From the NCBI GenBank assembly GCA_020199775.1, contig JAIVJZ010000006.1, positions 124,001 through 188,000 on the forward strand: a DNA stretch of 64,000 bases, given 5' to 3'. The stretch is from Acidobacteriota bacterium (GTDB taxonomy: Bacteria; Acidobacteriota; Blastocatellia; Pyrinomonadales; Pyrinomonadaceae). Below the pieces are notes generated by a model. It ran no database searches. It was not told the origin of the DNA and saw nothing but the letters and a program-made list of their open reading frames with translations. Within the stretch, counting starts at the first letter, position 1. Each line of letters starts with the position of its first letter. Positions 24,941-35,630 of the stretch are shown here, piece by piece. The position numbers and the translations under genes were made by a program.

Positions 24941-26665
24941 TCAGCTTTGCGACGCGCCGTTGCGCACCATCTCTGCGAGGCGTTTGGCGTCGGGGAAGAC
25001 TTCGAGCGCGCGCAGGAGTTGCGGGTCGCCGTCGAGCAGGGCGCGGACGGAGGCTTCGTTGCCGTAAGCGGCCGTCACGATCTCTTCTCGGATGCGCAGG
25101 CGAACGTAATCGAGGTCGGCGTCGATTTGCGCATTCGTCAAATTCGATTCGGCGTCGCGGCGGACGTGGGCGCGAAAGGCTTCGATGACGCGCTCGTTCA
25201 CGGGATAGTCGGACGAGCGCGGGAACTGGCCGTAGAGGGTTTTCTCCACGCGGTAACTTTCGAGGCCGGGGATTTGACCGGCGACGAGTTCGCGCGTGAA
25301 CTGGAAAGCGGCCTCGAAGATGCGACCGCGCGCGGGGCTGCTCACGTCGAGCGGTTTCACTTCGATGTCGGGCGTGATGCCGCCGCCGCCGTAGAAGATT
25401 CGACCGGCGGCCGTCTTGACGGCGGGGCCGGTGGGCGGGTGCGGCGTGGGAGCCGGGGTCGGCTCCGGCGTCGTCGTGTGTGTGCTCGGCGTCACGGGCA
25501 AACTGGGCGTGAGCGGCGTGCTCGGGCGCGGTTCGTCGTCGGCGTCGTGGCGGACGTAGTAATCGTAGAGCGAGCCGTTTGAGTAGTCGCGTTGAATCGA
25601 GCGGCCGTAGGGCGTGTAATATTTTTGCGTGGTGAGCGTCAGACCCGTGCCGTAGTCGAGCGAGAAGACGCGCTGCACCAGACCCTTGCCGAAGGTCGTC
25701 TCGCCGACGAGGTAGCCGCGCCCGTAATCCTGTATCGCGCCCGCCACGATCTCGGAAGCCGACGCGGAGTTGCGGTTGACCAAGACGACGAGCGGAAAGT
25801 CTTCGGGGTCGTAGGCCGTGTTCTCGAACGTCTGCGGCGTACCGTACTCGCCGCGCCCGCGCACGCTCACGATGGTTTGCCCACGCGGCAGGAATTGGCT
25901 CGCCACGTTGATCGACTCTTTGAGCAGGCCGCCGGGATTGTTGCGCAGGTCGAGGACGAGTTGGCGCAAGCCTTCATCCTTGAGCCGCTTGATGGCCTGT
26001 TCCAGTTCGTCGCTCGTCGTGCTGGTGAAGCCGCCCGTGAGGGCGACGTAGCCCGTCGAGGGGCGGATCATGTAGGCCGTGCGGATCGAGGGCTGCGAGA
26101 CGGCGTCGCGGACGATGGTGAAGTAGAAGGGCGCGTTCGCGCCCGCGCGTTCGACTTTAAGGTTGACCGGCTCGCCGCGCTCGCCGCGCACGGCTTTCGA
26201 GACCTGTTCGCTCGTCCACTCGCGCGCGCCCTTGCCGTCAACTTCGACGATGCGGTCGCCGTAGCGCAGTCCGGCGCGCGCCGCCGGAGTGTTCGGCACG
26301 GGCGACTGCACGTAGACGCCGTCGCGGTGGCGCAGGATGGTCACGCCGATGCCGAAGAACTCGGAGTCGTGATCCTGTTTGAGCTTGTCGTAGTCGGTGC
26401 GCGTGAAAAAAGTCGAATGCGGGTCGAGCGTCGAGAGCATGCCCTGGATGGCGGCCTGATTGGCCTTCTCGTAGTCGATCTCGTCGGCGTACTCGTTGGC
26501 GATGAGCGAGAGCACTTCCTTGTAGTCGTGCTCGATGATGGCGTCGGCGTCCGCGCTCGTGCCCGTCACGATGCGCTGCTCGACGCGCCGTGCCACGATG
26601 CCGCCCGCGATAGCTGCCACGGCCACGACCACTGCGGCGACGATGAGACCCAACCTCTTCTTCAT
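24941..26665 (-). CDS. S41-family C-terminal processing peptidase (CtpA-like)
   Basis: 574 residues. An N-terminal membrane anchor (LGLIVAAVVVAVAAIAGGIVA), a short helical region, then a PDZ domain (FGIGVTILRHRDGVYVQSPV ... GLRYGDRIVEVDG) and the S41 core with LDLRNNPGGLL, nucleophile Ser in VNRNSASASEIVAGA and catalytic Lys in VGETTFGKGLVQ. The C-terminus is longer than in basic CtpA and carries a Pro/Thr-rich insertion (about residues 385-415) and a helical tail (FQFTRELVAGQIPGLE). It likely acts in the periplasm in protein maturation or quality control. The upstream gap to the divergent glycosyltransferase contains a heptamer repeat. Confidence 0.93.
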   Translation of the reverse strand: MKKRLGLIVAAVVVAVAAIAGGIVARRVEQRIVTGTSADADAIIEHDYKEVLSLIANEYADEIDYEKANQAAIQGMLSTLDPHSTFFTRTDYDKLKQDHDSEFFGIGVTILRHRDGVYVQSPVPNTPAARAGLRYGDRIVEVDGKGAREWTSEQVSKAVRGERGEPVNLKVERAGANAPFYFTIVRDAVSQPSIRTAYMIRPSTGYVALTGGFTSTTSDELEQAIKRLKDEGLRQLVLDLRNNPGGLLKESINVASQFLPRGQTIVSVRGRGEYGTPQTFENTAYDPEDFPLVVLVNRNSASASEIVAGAIQDYGRGYLVGETTFGKGLVQRVFSLDYGTGLTLTTQKYYTPYGRSIQRDYSNGSLYDYYVRHDADDEPRPSTPLTPSLPVTPSTHTTTPEPTPAPTPHPPTGPAVKTAAGRIFYGGGGITPDIEVKPLDVSSPARGRIFEAAFQFTRELVAGQIPGLESYRVEKTLYGQFPRSSDYPVNERVIEAFRAHVRRDAESNLTNAQIDADLDYVRLRIREEIVTAAYGNEASVRALLDGDPQLLRALEVFPDAKRLAEMVRNGASQS

Positions 26666-26788
26666 AACTTACGCCCGGATTCTTTCCCGCTAATCAACTC
26701 TTTCGACTGCCCGAATTTTAACACACCGGCGCGCGCGCCGCCGAAACCGCGCGCGCGCCGGAGGCCGTGTGCTATAAAGAAGCGACAT

Positions 26789-26856
26789 GCGACGGGTGAC
26801 GGGTGACGAGATTGACTTCGTCTTGATCCTGTCGCCCGTCACCTGTCACCCGTCAC
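26789..26856. repeat. Heptamer inverted repeat, GGGTGAC family
   Basis: Left arm GACGGGT GACGGGT GAC, right arm GTCGCCC GTCACCT GTCACCC GTCAC. The arms are complementary with a 20-nt spacer. It ends about 5 nt before the Shine-Dalgarno sequence of the glycosyltransferase gene. Confidence 0.8.
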
Positions 26857-26873
26857 TGTTTCAGGGAGTTTTC

Positions 26874-27731
26874 ATGTCGTTGAATCTTTCACTCGTCATC
26901 CCGGCCTATAACGAGTCGGCGCGTCTGGGGAGAACCTTGCAGACCGCCTTCGAGTACCTGAACGCGCAAACGTCCGAGAGCGAGATCATCGTCGTCGATG
27001 ACGGCTCGACGGACGAGACGGCGCAGGTCGCCGCCGAGAGTTTCGAGAATTTTTCCGGCCGGGTCAGCAGCCACGTCATCCGCGTCCCCGTCAATCGCGG
27101 CAAAGGTCACGCCGTTCGCGCCGGGCTGCTCGCCGCGCGCGCGCCCGTCGCGCTCTTCTCCGACGCCGACCTCTCGACGCCGCTGATGGAGACGCCGAAG
27201 CTCGTCGCGCCGATACGCGCGGGCGAATACGACCTCGTCTTCGGCTCGCGTGCGCTGGATCGCCGTCTCATCGGCACGCACCAGCCGTGGCGACGCGAAC
27301 AGAGCGGGCGCGTCTTCAACCTCGTGATGCGGCTCGCGACGGGGCTGCCGTTCTGGGACACGCAGTGCGGCTTCAAAGCCTTTCGCATGGACGTGTGCCG
27401 CCCGCTCGTCGAAGCCGGGAAGATCGACCGCTTCGGCTTCGACGTTGAACTGCTCTACGTCGCGCATCTGGCGGGCTTGCGGCTGCACGAGCGCGCCGTG
27501 CGTTGGAATGATGTCGCGGGCAGCAAGGTGAGTTTTATGAACGGCCTCCACGGCTTCCTCGAACTGCGCGAACTGCGGCGGGAGGCGCGACGCGGCAGCT
27601 ACGACCGCGCCGTCGAAGCGGCGCGCGCCCTCGCCGACACGCCGCAGGCGCGCGCCCCCATCTTCAACGCGGGGGATGCGCCGGAGAGCGACGTTTCACC
27701 CGAACTTGCCGGCGCGGCGCGGCGTATTTGA
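26874..27731 (+). CDS. Family 2 glycosyltransferase (dolichyl-phosphate-glucose/mannose synthase-like)
   Basis: 285 residues, soluble. GT2 hallmarks: LSLVIPAYNESARLGRTLQ, EIIVVDDGSTDETAQVA, RGKGHAVRAGLLAA, the metal-binding DADLSTP, FGSRALDRR, and QCGFKAFRMDVCR. This set is typical of DPM1/ALG5-like enzymes that transfer a sugar to a polyprenyl phosphate. No C-terminal membrane helices are present, and the tail is Ala/Pro-rich. The start is the ATG at 26874 with AGGGAG 6-7 nt upstream; the longer ORF runs through the heptamer repeat. pdxJ follows 37 nt later and is probably cotranscribed. Confidence 0.88.
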   Translation: MSLNLSLVIPAYNESARLGRTLQTAFEYLNAQTSESEIIVVDDGSTDETAQVAAESFENFSGRVSSHVIRVPVNRGKGHAVRAGLLAARAPVALFSDADLSTPLMETPKLVAPIRAGEYDLVFGSRALDRRLIGTHQPWRREQSGRVFNLVMRLATGLPFWDTQCGFKAFRMDVCRPLVEAGKIDRFGFDVELLYVAHLAGLRLHERAVRWNDVAGSKVSFMNGLHGFLELRELRREARRGSYDRAVEAARALADTPQARAPIFNAGDAPESDVSPELAGAARRI

Positions 27732-27768
27732 CGAGTTAGACGGGACAGACCTTTGACCGGAGGCGTCT

Positions 27769-28518
27769 ATGACAGCGCGACTCAACGTTAACATCGATCA
27801 CGTGGCGACCGTCAGGCAGGCGCGGCGTGCGCCCGAACCGAGCCTCGTCGCGGCGGCCATGCTCTGCGAGCAGGCCGGGGCTGACGGCATCACCATCCAC
27901 CTGCGCGCCGACCGCCGCCACATTCAGGACGCAGACCTCCACACCCTGCGCGGGGCAGTCACGACCTATCTCAACGTCGAGATGAACGTCTCCGACGAGA
28001 TGATCGGGATCGCGCTCGAAGCGCGCCCCGACGCCGTGACGCTCGTTCCCGAAACCGCCAACGAGATCACGACCGAGGGCGGACTCGACGTGCGCTCACA
28101 ACTCGAAAACGTCCACGGCGCGATTGACAACTTACGCAAAGGCGGGCTCTTCGCCTGCGTCTTTCTCGACCCAGACGCCGAACAGATCACCGCCGCGCAC
28201 GAGGCGGGCGCGCAGCAGGTCGAACTTTGCACCGCGCTCTATGCGGAGGCCACGCTCGGCGCGCGTGGCTTTCACGGCGAAGGCGCGGCGCGCGCCGCAC
28301 ACGAACTGCAACGCCTGCACGAAGCCGCCACGCTCGCCGCGCAATACGGCCTGCGCGTCGCCGCCGGGCACGGCCTCACTTACCGCAACGTCGGCGCGGT
28401 CGCCCGCATACAAGAGATCACCGAGTTCAACATCGGCCACAACATCATCTCCCGCGCCGTCCTCGTCGGCCTTGAGCGCGCCGTCAGGGAGATGCGCGAA
28501 GAGATTATCCGGGGTTGA
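27769..28518 (+). CDS. pdxJ: Pyridoxine 5'-phosphate synthase PdxJ
   Basis: Condenses 1-deoxyxylulose-5-phosphate with 3-amino-2-oxopropyl phosphate to make vitamin B6. The N-terminus [18 protein letters not shown] is diagnostic. Also visible are [22 protein letters not shown], the active-site stretch [11 protein letters not shown] and [24 protein letters not shown]. 249 residues, normal length. Indicates the DXP-dependent (E. coli-type) pathway rather than the PdxS/T route. Confidence 0.96.
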   Translation: MTARLNVNIDHVATVRQARRAPEPSLVAAAMLCEQAGADGITIHLRADRRHIQDADLHTLRGAVTTYLNVEMNVSDEMIGIALEARPDAVTLVPETANEITTEGGLDVRSQLENVHGAIDNLRKGGLFACVFLDPDAEQITAAHEAGAQQVELCTALYAEATLGARGFHGEGAARAAHELQRLHEAATLAAQYGLRVAAGHGLTYRNVGAVARIQEITEFNIGHNIISRAVLVGLERAVREMREEIIRG

Positions 28519-28567
28519 ACCGCGCCCGGTCGCGCCGCCTGCCCGGCGCATGGGCTATGCAAATAAA

Positions 28568-28637
28568 AACGCCGGAGAGCTACACGGTCGAAGAGCGGCT
28601 CCCGATCCGCTCCCCAACCGATACGCTCTCCGGCGTT
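28568..28637 (-). terminator. Long stepped terminator hairpin of the DUF3072 gene
   Basis: Three stacked stems: AACGCCGGAGAGC/GCTCTCCGGCGTT (13 bp perfect), CGGT/ACCG and GAGCGG/CCGCTC, separated by symmetric 4-nt internal loops and capped by an 8-nt loop. On the minus strand it is followed by TTTTTATTTG, so it terminates leftward transcription; pdxJ ends on the other side. Confidence 0.75.
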
Positions 28638-28724
28638 ACCTCCGGCCGGACAAAACTGCCCGACCGAATCTCTAGAGATTGTCAGACGCTCCGCGAAATT
28701 GTCAGACGCGCCGCGCCGCCCGGC

Positions 28725-28967
28725 TCAGGCCGACTGCGACTTGTTCTGTTCCACGCCGCGCCCGGTCTGCCGCTGCAACTCGTCGATGCGCTTCGACGCT
28801 TCGGCCTTCGTCAAATTCTCGTCAAACTCCACTTTGGCCTCTTCCGAAAGCGTCTTCAGATACGAACGCTGCGCGCCGGTCATCGGCTCGTCGCCCGTCG
28901 TCCAGTCTTCCGGGTTCTTGATGGTGTTGCTCTCGTTCGCCTGTTCCTGCGTCTGCTTGTCAGTCAC
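28725..28967 (-). CDS. DUF3072 domain protein
   Basis: 80 residues, acidic and Gln/Asn-rich, no Cys, no signal peptide. The block MTGAQRSYLKTLSEEAKVEF followed by LTKAEASKRIDELQRQTGRG is the DUF3072 signature, a small helical SAP-like domain of unknown function common in soil bacteria. Followed by a strong terminator; ruvB ends upstream on the same strand. No function is known for the family. Confidence 0.83.
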   Translation of the reverse strand: MTDKQTQEQANESNTIKNPEDWTTGDEPMTGAQRSYLKTLSEEAKVEFDENLTKAEASKRIDELQRQTGRGVEQNKSQSA

Positions 28968-29012
28968 TTTCTCTCTCCCCCTTTTGTTCGTCGCTTGATG
29001 TTTTGTTCAGAT

Positions 29013-30068
29013 TCAACTCGCCAACAAATCCTGCTGCACCTTCGGCGGCGCGAGTCCGAGATGCTTATATGCTGCGCGCGTGGCGACGCGGCCGCGCGGC
29101 GTGCGATTCAAAAAGCCGATCTGGATCAGGTAAGGCTCGATGATCTCTTCGATTGACTCGCGCTCCTCGCTGATCGAGGCGGCAATCGTGCCGATGCCGA
29201 CCGGCCCGCCGTCGAACTTCTCGATGATCGCCGTCAGAATCTTGCGGTCAACTTCGTCCAGCCCGAACTTGTCAACTTCCATCTCGTCGAGCGCGCGCTT
29301 CGATAGAGCTTGCGTGATGCGCCCGTCGCCCAGCACTTGCGCGTAGTCGCGCACGCGCCGGAGCAGGCGATTGGCGATGCGCGGTGTGCCCCGCGCCCGC
29401 CGCGCGATCTCTTTCGCGCCCGTCGCCTCGATCTCCGCGTTCAGAATTTCCGCCGAACGGTGGACGATGATCTCAAGGTCTTTTTGCGAATAAAAGTCGA
29501 GATGAAAGACGATGCCGAAGCGGCCGCGCAAAGGTGCGGTGATGAGACCGGCGCGCGTCGTCGCCCCGACGAGCGTGAACTTCGGCAAGTCCAGTTTGAT
29601 GGAGCGCGCGGCCGTCCCCTGCCCGATCATGATGTCGAGTTGATAGTCCTCCATCGCCGGGTAGAGCACTTCCTCGATCTGCGGCTTGAGACGATGAATC
29701 TCGTCTATGAAGAGGACTTCGCCTTCCTGCAAGTTGGTCAAGACGGCCGCGAGGTCGCCGCCGCGTTCGATGGCGGGCGCGCTCACGCTCTTGAGCGGCG
29801 CGTTCATCTCCTCCGCGATGATCTGCGAGAGCGTCGTCTTGCCGAGCCCCGGCGGGCCGAAGAACAGCACGTGGTCGAGGGCTTCGCGCCTTCCTAGCGC
29901 GGCGCGCAAAAAGATTTTCAGATTGGTCGTGATCTTGTTCTGGCCGACGTACTCGTCGAGCGTGCGCGGGCGCAAACTCGGCTCGGCCTGAAGGTCTTCC
30001 GGCGTCGCTGCGCCCGAAATTTCGCGCGCGGCATCCGTCCTCTCAAGCGTGGATTCCTGTGGCATCAA
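29013..30068 (-). CDS. ruvB: Holliday junction branch-migration helicase RuvB
   Basis: AAA+ motor of the RuvABC resolvasome. The N-terminus [15 protein letters not shown], Walker [15 protein letters not shown], Walker [17 protein letters not shown], sensor 1 [18 protein letters not shown], and the C-terminal winged helix ([20 protein letters not shown]) are all intact. 351 residues, normal. ruvA and ruvC are not in the window. An A-rich stretch and a 16-bp terminator separate it from atpC upstream. Confidence 0.97.
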   Translation of the reverse strand: MMPQESTLERTDAAREISGAATPEDLQAEPSLRPRTLDEYVGQNKITTNLKIFLRAALGRREALDHVLFFGPPGLGKTTLSQIIAEEMNAPLKSVSAPAIERGGDLAAVLTNLQEGEVLFIDEIHRLKPQIEEVLYPAMEDYQLDIMIGQGTAARSIKLDLPKFTLVGATTRAGLITAPLRGRFGIVFHLDFYSQKDLEIIVHRSAEILNAEIEATGAKEIARRARGTPRIANRLLRRVRDYAQVLGDGRITQALSKRALDEMEVDKFGLDEVDRKILTAIIEKFDGGPVGIGTIAASISEERESIEEIIEPYLIQIGFLNRTPRGRVATRAAYKHLGLAPPKVQQDLLAS

Positions 30069-30173
30069 CTCTCTCCCCGGTGTCTCTTTCCGCCATCCTT
30101 CAAACGAGACGGATTATACCGCTTTTGAATCGTTGTTGCAAGTGTGAAACAAAAAAAAGATGTCGATAAAAAT

Positions 30174-30214
30174 GAAAGCGGAGGTTGAGCACACCGGTCT
30201 CAACCTCCGCTTTC
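30174..30214 (-). terminator. Terminator of the atpD-atpC operon
   Basis: Perfect 16-bp stem (GAAAGCGGAGGTTGAG / CTCAACCTCCGCTTTC, 9-nt loop) just past the atpC stop; on the minus strand it is followed by ATTTTTATC and, a little further, a run of eight T. Confidence 0.85.
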
Positions 30215-30242
30215 GCCGGCCGGTAAATTTTAACTTAGGGGG

Positions 30243-30668
30243 TTAGCTCGCCGTGCTGCTGCTGCTGTCGCCCGCGATCTGGAGGCGCGCCACGGAGCGT
30301 TCGAACTGGGTGCGTGCGTGTGATAAATCATCTTCCGAGCCGGTGGTCGTGCCGAGCAGTTTTTCGGCTTGATCGCGTTCGGCGCGGGCGCGTGCGGCGT
30401 CGATCTCTTCGGGACGTTCGGCCAACTCGGCGAGCACGGCGACGCGGTCGTCGCTCACTTCGACGAAGCCGCCGGAGACGTGCAGGCGGCGCACGGTCGT
30501 GCCTTGCGTGTAAGAGAGGACGCCGGTTTGCAGTTGCGAGATGAGCGGCGTGTGGCCGGGCAGGATGCCGAGTTCGCCGCCCAAGGCCGGCAGCGTCACC
30601 GCATCGACCGCCTCCGACAAGACGCCGCGCTCCGGTGTGATGATGTCGAGTTGTAATCTGTCAGCCAT
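30243..30668 (-). CDS. atpC: F-type ATP synthase epsilon subunit
   Basis: 141 residues. The N-terminal beta sandwich is clear: LQLDIITPERGVLSEAVDAV, PALGGELGILPGHTPLISQL, HVSGGFVEVSDDRVAVLAE. The C-terminal two-helix part follows (AARARAERDQAEKLL) with a Ser-rich end. The epsilon subunit links rotation to the catalytic head and can inhibit ATP hydrolysis. Last gene of a two-gene atpD-atpC operon; 93 nt containing a heptamer inverted repeat lie between the two. The other ATP synthase genes must be elsewhere, as in lineages with split atp operons. Confidence 0.93.
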   Translation of the reverse strand: MADRLQLDIITPERGVLSEAVDAVTLPALGGELGILPGHTPLISQLQTGVLSYTQGTTVRRLHVSGGFVEVSDDRVAVLAELAERPEEIDAARARAERDQAEKLLGTTTGSEDDLSHARTQFERSVARLQIAGDSSSSTAS

Positions 30669-30673
30669 AAATT

Positions 30674-30758
30674 AAATGATGAAGGAGGAACGCGGAACGT
30701 TGAAGTTAAGAGCAGTTGTCTTTACATTCATCGTTCATCGTTCCTACTTCATACTTTT
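30674..30758. repeat. Heptamer inverted repeat of the ACGATGA family inside the atpD-atpC gap
   Basis: Left arm AATGATGA AGGAGGA ACGCGGA ACGTTGA AGTTAA, right arm TTTACATTCATCGTTCATCG..., with loop AGAGCAGTTGTC, the reverse complement of the GACAACTGCT loop core seen at 12.7 and 63.7 kb. So this copy is in the opposite orientation. It is transcribed between two co-operonic genes. Confidence 0.8.
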
Positions 30759-30761
30759 CTT

Positions 30762-32751
<1,990 letters not shown>

Positions 32752-34905
32752 TTACTTCTGCTTCCGGCTGGCCGCCGCCTTCGTGGCGTCGGTCTTCGTA
32801 TTGGATTGACCGTCCGCAGAAAAATTCGTCGGACTCGTCAGAGCTTCAATGTTGACGAAGAAGTGGAAGTTGCCGTCTCTGACCACGGCGAAATTAAACT
32901 CCACGTTGATCGTCGCGCCCGGGATCAACGGTTGCGCCAGCGTGGCCGCGAGCGTCGTGTTGATGCCCCCGCCGTTGGCCGATTGCGTGGGAGGTTCCTC
33001 CCTCGTCAGCGCGGCGAGCAGCGCGCTCTGCCCGTTGCTCAACGTGACGGCATAGTCGCCGGAGTTCTTGAGCAAACGCAGATCGGCTTGACCCGCCGTC
33101 GCGCCCTGCGACACGTCTACGACGCGGAAGCGCAGGCGCGTGATGTTCTGCGAGGTCGAGTTCTTGAAGGCGCGTCTGAGCTTGAGCGTGCCGTAATTGG
33201 GCTGCGTAAATTCCGAAGGGAGTGCGCCGCTCCGCACGCGGTTGACGCACGCGCCCGCGCCGTTGCACGCGTCGAGTTGCATGCCCTTGATCGTGGCGTT
33301 GTGCTGGACGGGCGAGGCGAGATTTTCGGGGCCGGGCGCGCCGAGTTGCGCACCGCTTCCCACCACCGCCGGATCGGTCGCGACCAGAATGAAATCCATT
33401 GCATTGTCGGCGCTATCCTGCGGTATCCCGCTGTTAAGGCGGCGCAGGAAGCTGTACTCGCCGTCCACGGCGGGGAATCCGGCGATGCCTGCGCCTTCAC
33501 GGTAGAGCGGGTCGGGGCTGCCTGCTCCGGGAGCGAAGCCCACGGCGTCGAGGCGCGTCGTCCTGTCGAAGACGGTAGCGGAGTTGAAGAGGGCGATGCC
33601 GCCGCCGTCCGGTAAATCGGCGGTGAACTGCGCGTCGCCCGCGCCGACCACGCTCGCGCCCGCCGGATAGTTGCTCAGCGGGTGAGAGGTGAAGCCGGTG
33701 GCGGGGCTGTTGTTGACGACGAGATAATGCCCGCGCGACGGAATCTGCACGCCCGAAGGGATGTTGGCGATTGTGGCGAGCGCGCCCGTCGTGTCCGTGC
33801 GCCGGAGCGTCCAGCCGCCGTCGGGCACGGTGAGAGTCGTCGCCGTATTGTTGTACAACTCGATAAACTCGTCGCCCGCGCCGCCGAGGCCGCGGAAGCG
33901 GAACTCGCTGATCATCACGTTATTTCGCAGGAAAATGACGGAGACGGTTCCGTCGTTAGTTTGATTCGCGACGTAGGCTCTTCTGCTGAACGAGTTGACC
34001 GCCACGGACGCCTGCTGATCGCCGCCGGCGAAGGTCGTCAACACAGAGTTCGACGCGCCGCTGATGATGTCAATCGGGTCGGCGACCGCGTCCGACTGGT
34101 TCGGCACGATAATCTCATTGGTCGTCGTATCAATGCCGACGCCGAACGGGTTGCCGCTCGTGGAGATGTTAGTGATGACCGTATCGGTCGCGCCGTTTAT
34201 CACGGACACGTTCGAGGAGGAATAGTTCGCCACGTAAATTCGATTGGTCGCGGAGTTGACAGCTATTTTCTGGGGGCTGGAACCGACGGGAATCGTGCCG
34301 ACGATAGTGTTGGTCGCCCCGTTGATGACGTTCACGGAGTTGCTGCCGTTGACGACATATATTTTGTTGGTCGCCGTATTGACTGCCGAAGCGTAAGCCG
34401 CGCCGGCGGGCATCGCCACGCTGCCGATAACGGTGTCGGATGCGCCGTCAAGGACAAATATGATGGAGGAGTTGGCATCGGAGACGTAGATTCTGTTGGT
34501 GACGGGGTTGACGGAGATGCGCCAAGTATAACCGCCCGTATGCACGACCTTGCTCACCGTGTTGGTCGCGCCGTCAATGACGTTGACGTTACCGTCGTAA
34601 GCGCTGGTCACGTAGATTTTGTTGGTGACGCTGTTTACCGCGAGGTCGCCCATGTGTGTGCTGACTCCGGTGATCGTGGCCGTCACGGTATTCGTCGCGC
34701 CGTCTATGACGGAGACGCTCCTATCCACCACATTCGCCACATAGACTTTGTTGGTCGTGGTGTTCACGTCCAGACTGGCCGGCTGGTGGCCGACGGCGAT
34801 GGTCGTGTTTACAGATTGAGCGAGGGTTGAAGAAGCGGCAATAGCCAACGCGCAAAAAGCCAGCGCAAGGGTAGATATTCGGTACTGACGAGCTAATTCA
34901 TGCAT
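32752..34905 (-). CDS. Secreted YVTN beta-propeller plus lamin-tail-domain protein
   Basis: 717 residues with a signal peptide (LALAFCALAIAASSTLAQS). Residues of about 35-330 contain seven or so repeats of about 42 residues with the pattern NKIYV...VSVIDGATNTV, typical of YVTN/NHL-type beta-propellers. Next is a lamin-tail domain (ISEFRFRGLGGAGDEFIELY ... GWTLRRTD ... YLVVNNSP), then a C-terminal beta-rich region that may be another Ig-like module, and a Lys/Thr-rich tail. Such proteins are extracellular and usually adhesive or structural; no catalytic residues seen. It ends near a terminator and has a 235-nt upstream gap. Confidence 0.85.
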   Translation of the reverse strand: MHELARQYRISTLALAFCALAIAASSTLAQSVNTTIAVGHQPASLDVNTTTNKVYVANVVDRSVSVIDGATNTVTATITGVSTHMGDLAVNSVTNKIYVTSAYDGNVNVIDGATNTVSKVVHTGGYTWRISVNPVTNRIYVSDANSSIIFVLDGASDTVIGSVAMPAGAAYASAVNTATNKIYVVNGSNSVNVINGATNTIVGTIPVGSSPQKIAVNSATNRIYVANYSSSNVSVINGATDTVITNISTSGNPFGVGIDTTTNEIIVPNQSDAVADPIDIISGASNSVLTTFAGGDQQASVAVNSFSRRAYVANQTNDGTVSVIFLRNNVMISEFRFRGLGGAGDEFIELYNNTATTLTVPDGGWTLRRTDTTGALATIANIPSGVQIPSRGHYLVVNNSPATGFTSHPLSNYPAGASVVGAGDAQFTADLPDGGGIALFNSATVFDRTTRLDAVGFAPGAGSPDPLYREGAGIAGFPAVDGEYSFLRRLNSGIPQDSADNAMDFILVATDPAVVGSGAQLGAPGPENLASPVQHNATIKGMQLDACNGAGACVNRVRSGALPSEFTQPNYGTLKLRRAFKNSTSQNITRLRFRVVDVSQGATAGQADLRLLKNSGDYAVTLSNGQSALLAALTREEPPTQSANGGGINTTLAATLAQPLIPGATINVEFNFAVVRDGNFHFFVNIEALTSPTNFSADGQSNTKTDATKAAASRKQK

Positions 34906-35140
34906 AGTTATTCCTTGTACTTGGTGTGCTAGAGACTCCGTAGGGCGGGGTAAGCGGCTAGTGATTTGAATTACGCGGCTGATAGGCAGGCGCGCGAGGT
35001 TAAGCGCGGACGCGAGAAAATAGCATAGCTACAGCCAATATTCCAAAGCCGCGCGTGCGCCTGGCGGGATTTGTCTTTGGCGCGGCAGCGGGCGCGCCGC
35101 TTTTGAGGTCGCGTCTCTCTAAATTAAGGGGGTTTGGGGT

Positions 35141-35440
35141 CTATTCGCCTTCGTCGAAGCGGATTTTCATGCTGCGCAGGGTGCGGCGGTCTTCGTCCGT
35201 GAGTTCGAGCGTGGCGGCGGCCTGTGCGCCGTCCTCCTCCTCCGCCGCCGCCGCGCCGTCCTCTTCGCCCGCGTCGGTCTCGCGCAGGCCGATCTCCAGT
35301 TTCAGCGTCAACTCCATCTCATAGCCCGCCGCGCGCAGGCGCGAAATAGCGTCGGCCACCTCCGGCGAACGCTCCACCGCCCCGTTGATCGCCTCGCCGA
35401 TCTCCTGCACCAACTCTTTTGCGTCGTCGTTGATCTCCAA
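35141..35440 (-). CDS. Small acidic protein of unknown function
   Basis: 99 residues. Helical N-terminal half (KELVQEIGEAINGAVERSPE, VADAISRLRAAGYEMELTLKLEIG), then an Asp/Glu/Ala-rich linker and a short C-terminal stretch (LELTDEDRRTLRSMKIRFDE). No signal peptide, no Cys. The shape (helix pair, acidic linker, short tail) recalls small regulators or adaptor proteins, but no family was recognised. It has independent spacing from both neighbours. Confidence 0.55.
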   Translation of the reverse strand: MEINDDAKELVQEIGEAINGAVERSPEVADAISRLRAAGYEMELTLKLEIGLRETDAGEEDGAAAAEEEDGAQAAATLELTDEDRRTLRSMKIRFDEGE

Positions 35441-35583
35441 CCCGTTCCCTCGCGTTCCGGCTATCCTGCGGCAGTATGAAAGATGCCCGCGATGCTACGC
35501 TTGTCGCGCTCGTTTGGTCAACCGGGAGACGGGCGAAGGGCGCGAAGTGTGTAACTCCGCGCCCTCAAGTTTTTCCGGATCAG

Positions 35584-35603
35584 CGGACGGCGCGCGCCGT
35601 CCG
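35584..35603. terminator. Perfect 20-bp palindrome, terminator-like
   Basis: CGGACGGCGC/GCGCCGTCCG directly beyond the stop of the transglycosylase-like gene (minus strand). No T-run; it could equally be a binding site. Confidence 0.4.
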
Positions 35604-35630
35604 GGAGATGGATGTCGGAGGTGAAAAATT